Source: an uncultured Eggerthellaceae bacterium
Lineage (GTDB): Bacteria; Actinomycetota; Coriobacteriia; Coriobacteriales; Eggerthellaceae
DNA length: 22,177 nucleotides
Assembly: GCA_910588095.1 (NCBI GenBank)
Contig: CAJUQH010000024.1
Coordinates: 1-22,177 of the forward strand
Reading direction: 5' to 3'
The position numbers and the translations under genes were made by a program. Below, piece after piece: positions 21,891 through 22,177 of the stretch. Positions within the stretch are counted from its first letter, which is position 1, and the number at the start of each line of letters is the position of its first letter. The notes beneath the pieces are model-generated. The model saw nothing but the letters and a program-made list of their open reading frames with translations, ran no database searches and was not told where the DNA came from.

Positions 21891-21935
21891 GAGTCAATGG
21901 GTCAAGGTGAGTCAAGGGGACGGTTCTCTTGACTC
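21891..21935 (+). repeat. REP2, copy c
   Basis: A perfect 8-bp stem GAGTCAAG / CTTGACTC (21909-21916 and 21928-21935) closes the loop GGGACGGTTCT. Additional left-arm units GAGTCAATGG and GTCAAGGT precede it from 21891. It ends four bases before RAYT-like sequence resumes. Between the yxeA-like stop and here (21837-21890) is only a short GCATAAC tandem repeat. Confidence 0.85.
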
Positions 21936-21956
21936 CTGCGCCGCTTTGAGTCATAT

Positions 21957-21984
21957 GGTGACATTATCCCCGTCCTGCGTCATC
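21957..21984 (-). repeat. REP1 copy, right end of element E
   Basis: Inverted REP1 with the GACATTATCC variant shared with the 5' end of the RAYT element. The flank preceding it (21940-21956) matches 17748-17763 with one single-base indel. Confidence 0.88.
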
Positions 21985-22049
21985 CTTCCTCGATCGCTTA
22001 AGAAGATAAAATGGCAGAAAGAAAACTTTTGTCGATATGGGGAAGCGAT

Positions 22050-22177
22050 ATGCCGCACATAACCATCGAATCCGGAGAGCTCACAGATGAGCAGAAACGC
22101 AGCCTTATCGAGCGTATCACATCGGTCTCTTCCGAGATCATGAACATCCCGCCTGAGTTCTACAGTGTCACGATCCA
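22050..22177 (+). CDS. 4-oxalocrotonate tautomerase-like protein (N-terminal part)
   Basis: The first 42 codons are present before the window ends: MPHITIESGELTDEQKRSLI, then ERITSVSSEIMNIPPEFYSV. This fits the tautomerase superfamily, in which Pro2 becomes the N-terminal catalytic base after removal of methionine (P-H-I-x-I-x-x-G then DEQK). GGGGAAG lies four bases before the ATG. Members are usually about 60-75 residues, so roughly a third or more is missing. The substrate is not predictable. Confidence 0.85.
   Translation, partial: MPHITIESGELTDEQKRSLIERITSVSSEIMNIPPEFYSVTI

Larger units (their letters stand above)
21184..21984. mobile_element. Composite REP1/REP2 element E carrying a yxeA-like gene
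   Basis: Left end 21184-21299 aligns without gaps to 16903-17018 of the RAYT element (116 bp). Right end 21940-21984 aligns to 17748-17791, including GCCGCTTTG, CATATG and the GACATTATCC variant. The middle 21300-21939 is unrelated to RAYT and carries the yxeA-like gene and its upstream box. REP2 sequences lie at both junctions (from 21303 and up to 21935). So the transposase core has been replaced by a passenger segment bounded by REP2. Confidence 0.75.

Noticed and set aside
1..22177. tRNA or rRNA genes
   Set aside because: No cloverleaf or rRNA-like sequence was seen by eye; a tRNAscan run would be decisive.

Overview
The window is high in GC, densely coded and dominated by anaerobe-type metabolism: an OFA-type transporter, a nitroimidazole-reductase-like flavoprotein, and IscS/IscU under a three-cysteine Rrf2 regulator. 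My best guess is an actinobacterium of the class Coriobacteriia (Eggerthellaceae-like). This rests on gene content and codon style only, since no rRNA or tRNA is present.

Left half (1-9130). A minus-strand group holds the start of an unknown gene (1-40), a small zinc-ribbon/proline-rich protein and an OFA-type MFS transporter. Facing away is sfsA. Next comes a consensus promoter, a glycine riboswitch with a ribosome-site-masking hairpin, and a sodium:alanine/glycine symporter closed by a clear terminator. A membrane-anchored polysaccharide deacetylase meets a HAD phosphatase (Gph-like) tail to tail. About 600 bp with only a doubtful ORF follow, then an overlapping pair: a Nim/PNPOx-like flavoprotein and a pyridoxal-kinase-like protein.

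Middle (9130-16907). An AraC regulator and an EamA exporter overlap by ATGA. A radical SAM protein diverges from an HxlR regulator. cysK and a MOSC-domain gene lie downstream of an Rrf2/IscR-like regulator, which diverges from iscS-iscU. Together these link cysteine synthesis, sulfur transfer and Fe-S assembly.

Right part (16903-22177) is accessory. A complete REP-associated tyrosine transposase (RAYT) element lies between iscU and a BceB-like permease that lacks the large extracellular domain. It is followed by two XRE/membrane-protein modules of more AT-rich sequence, a YxeA-like secreted protein, and the start of a 4-oxalocrotonate-tautomerase-like gene.

The strongest unexpected structure is repetitive DNA. 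A 28-bp REP-like sequence (REP1, beginning GATGACGCAGGACGGGG) occurs ten times as five inverted pairs, all in the same left/right order. One pair brackets the RAYT gene. Another pair (21184-21984) keeps both ends of the RAYT element, but its middle is replaced by about 640 bp carrying the yxeA-like gene. Hairpins of a second family (REP2, loop GGGACGGTTCT) sit at both junctions of that insert. The same 43-bp box (36/43 identical) lies 50-60 bp upstream of both the yxeA-like gene and the permease, suggesting one regulon like Bacillus yxdLM-yxeA. Several genes take their TGA stop codon from REP1 or REP2 sequence.
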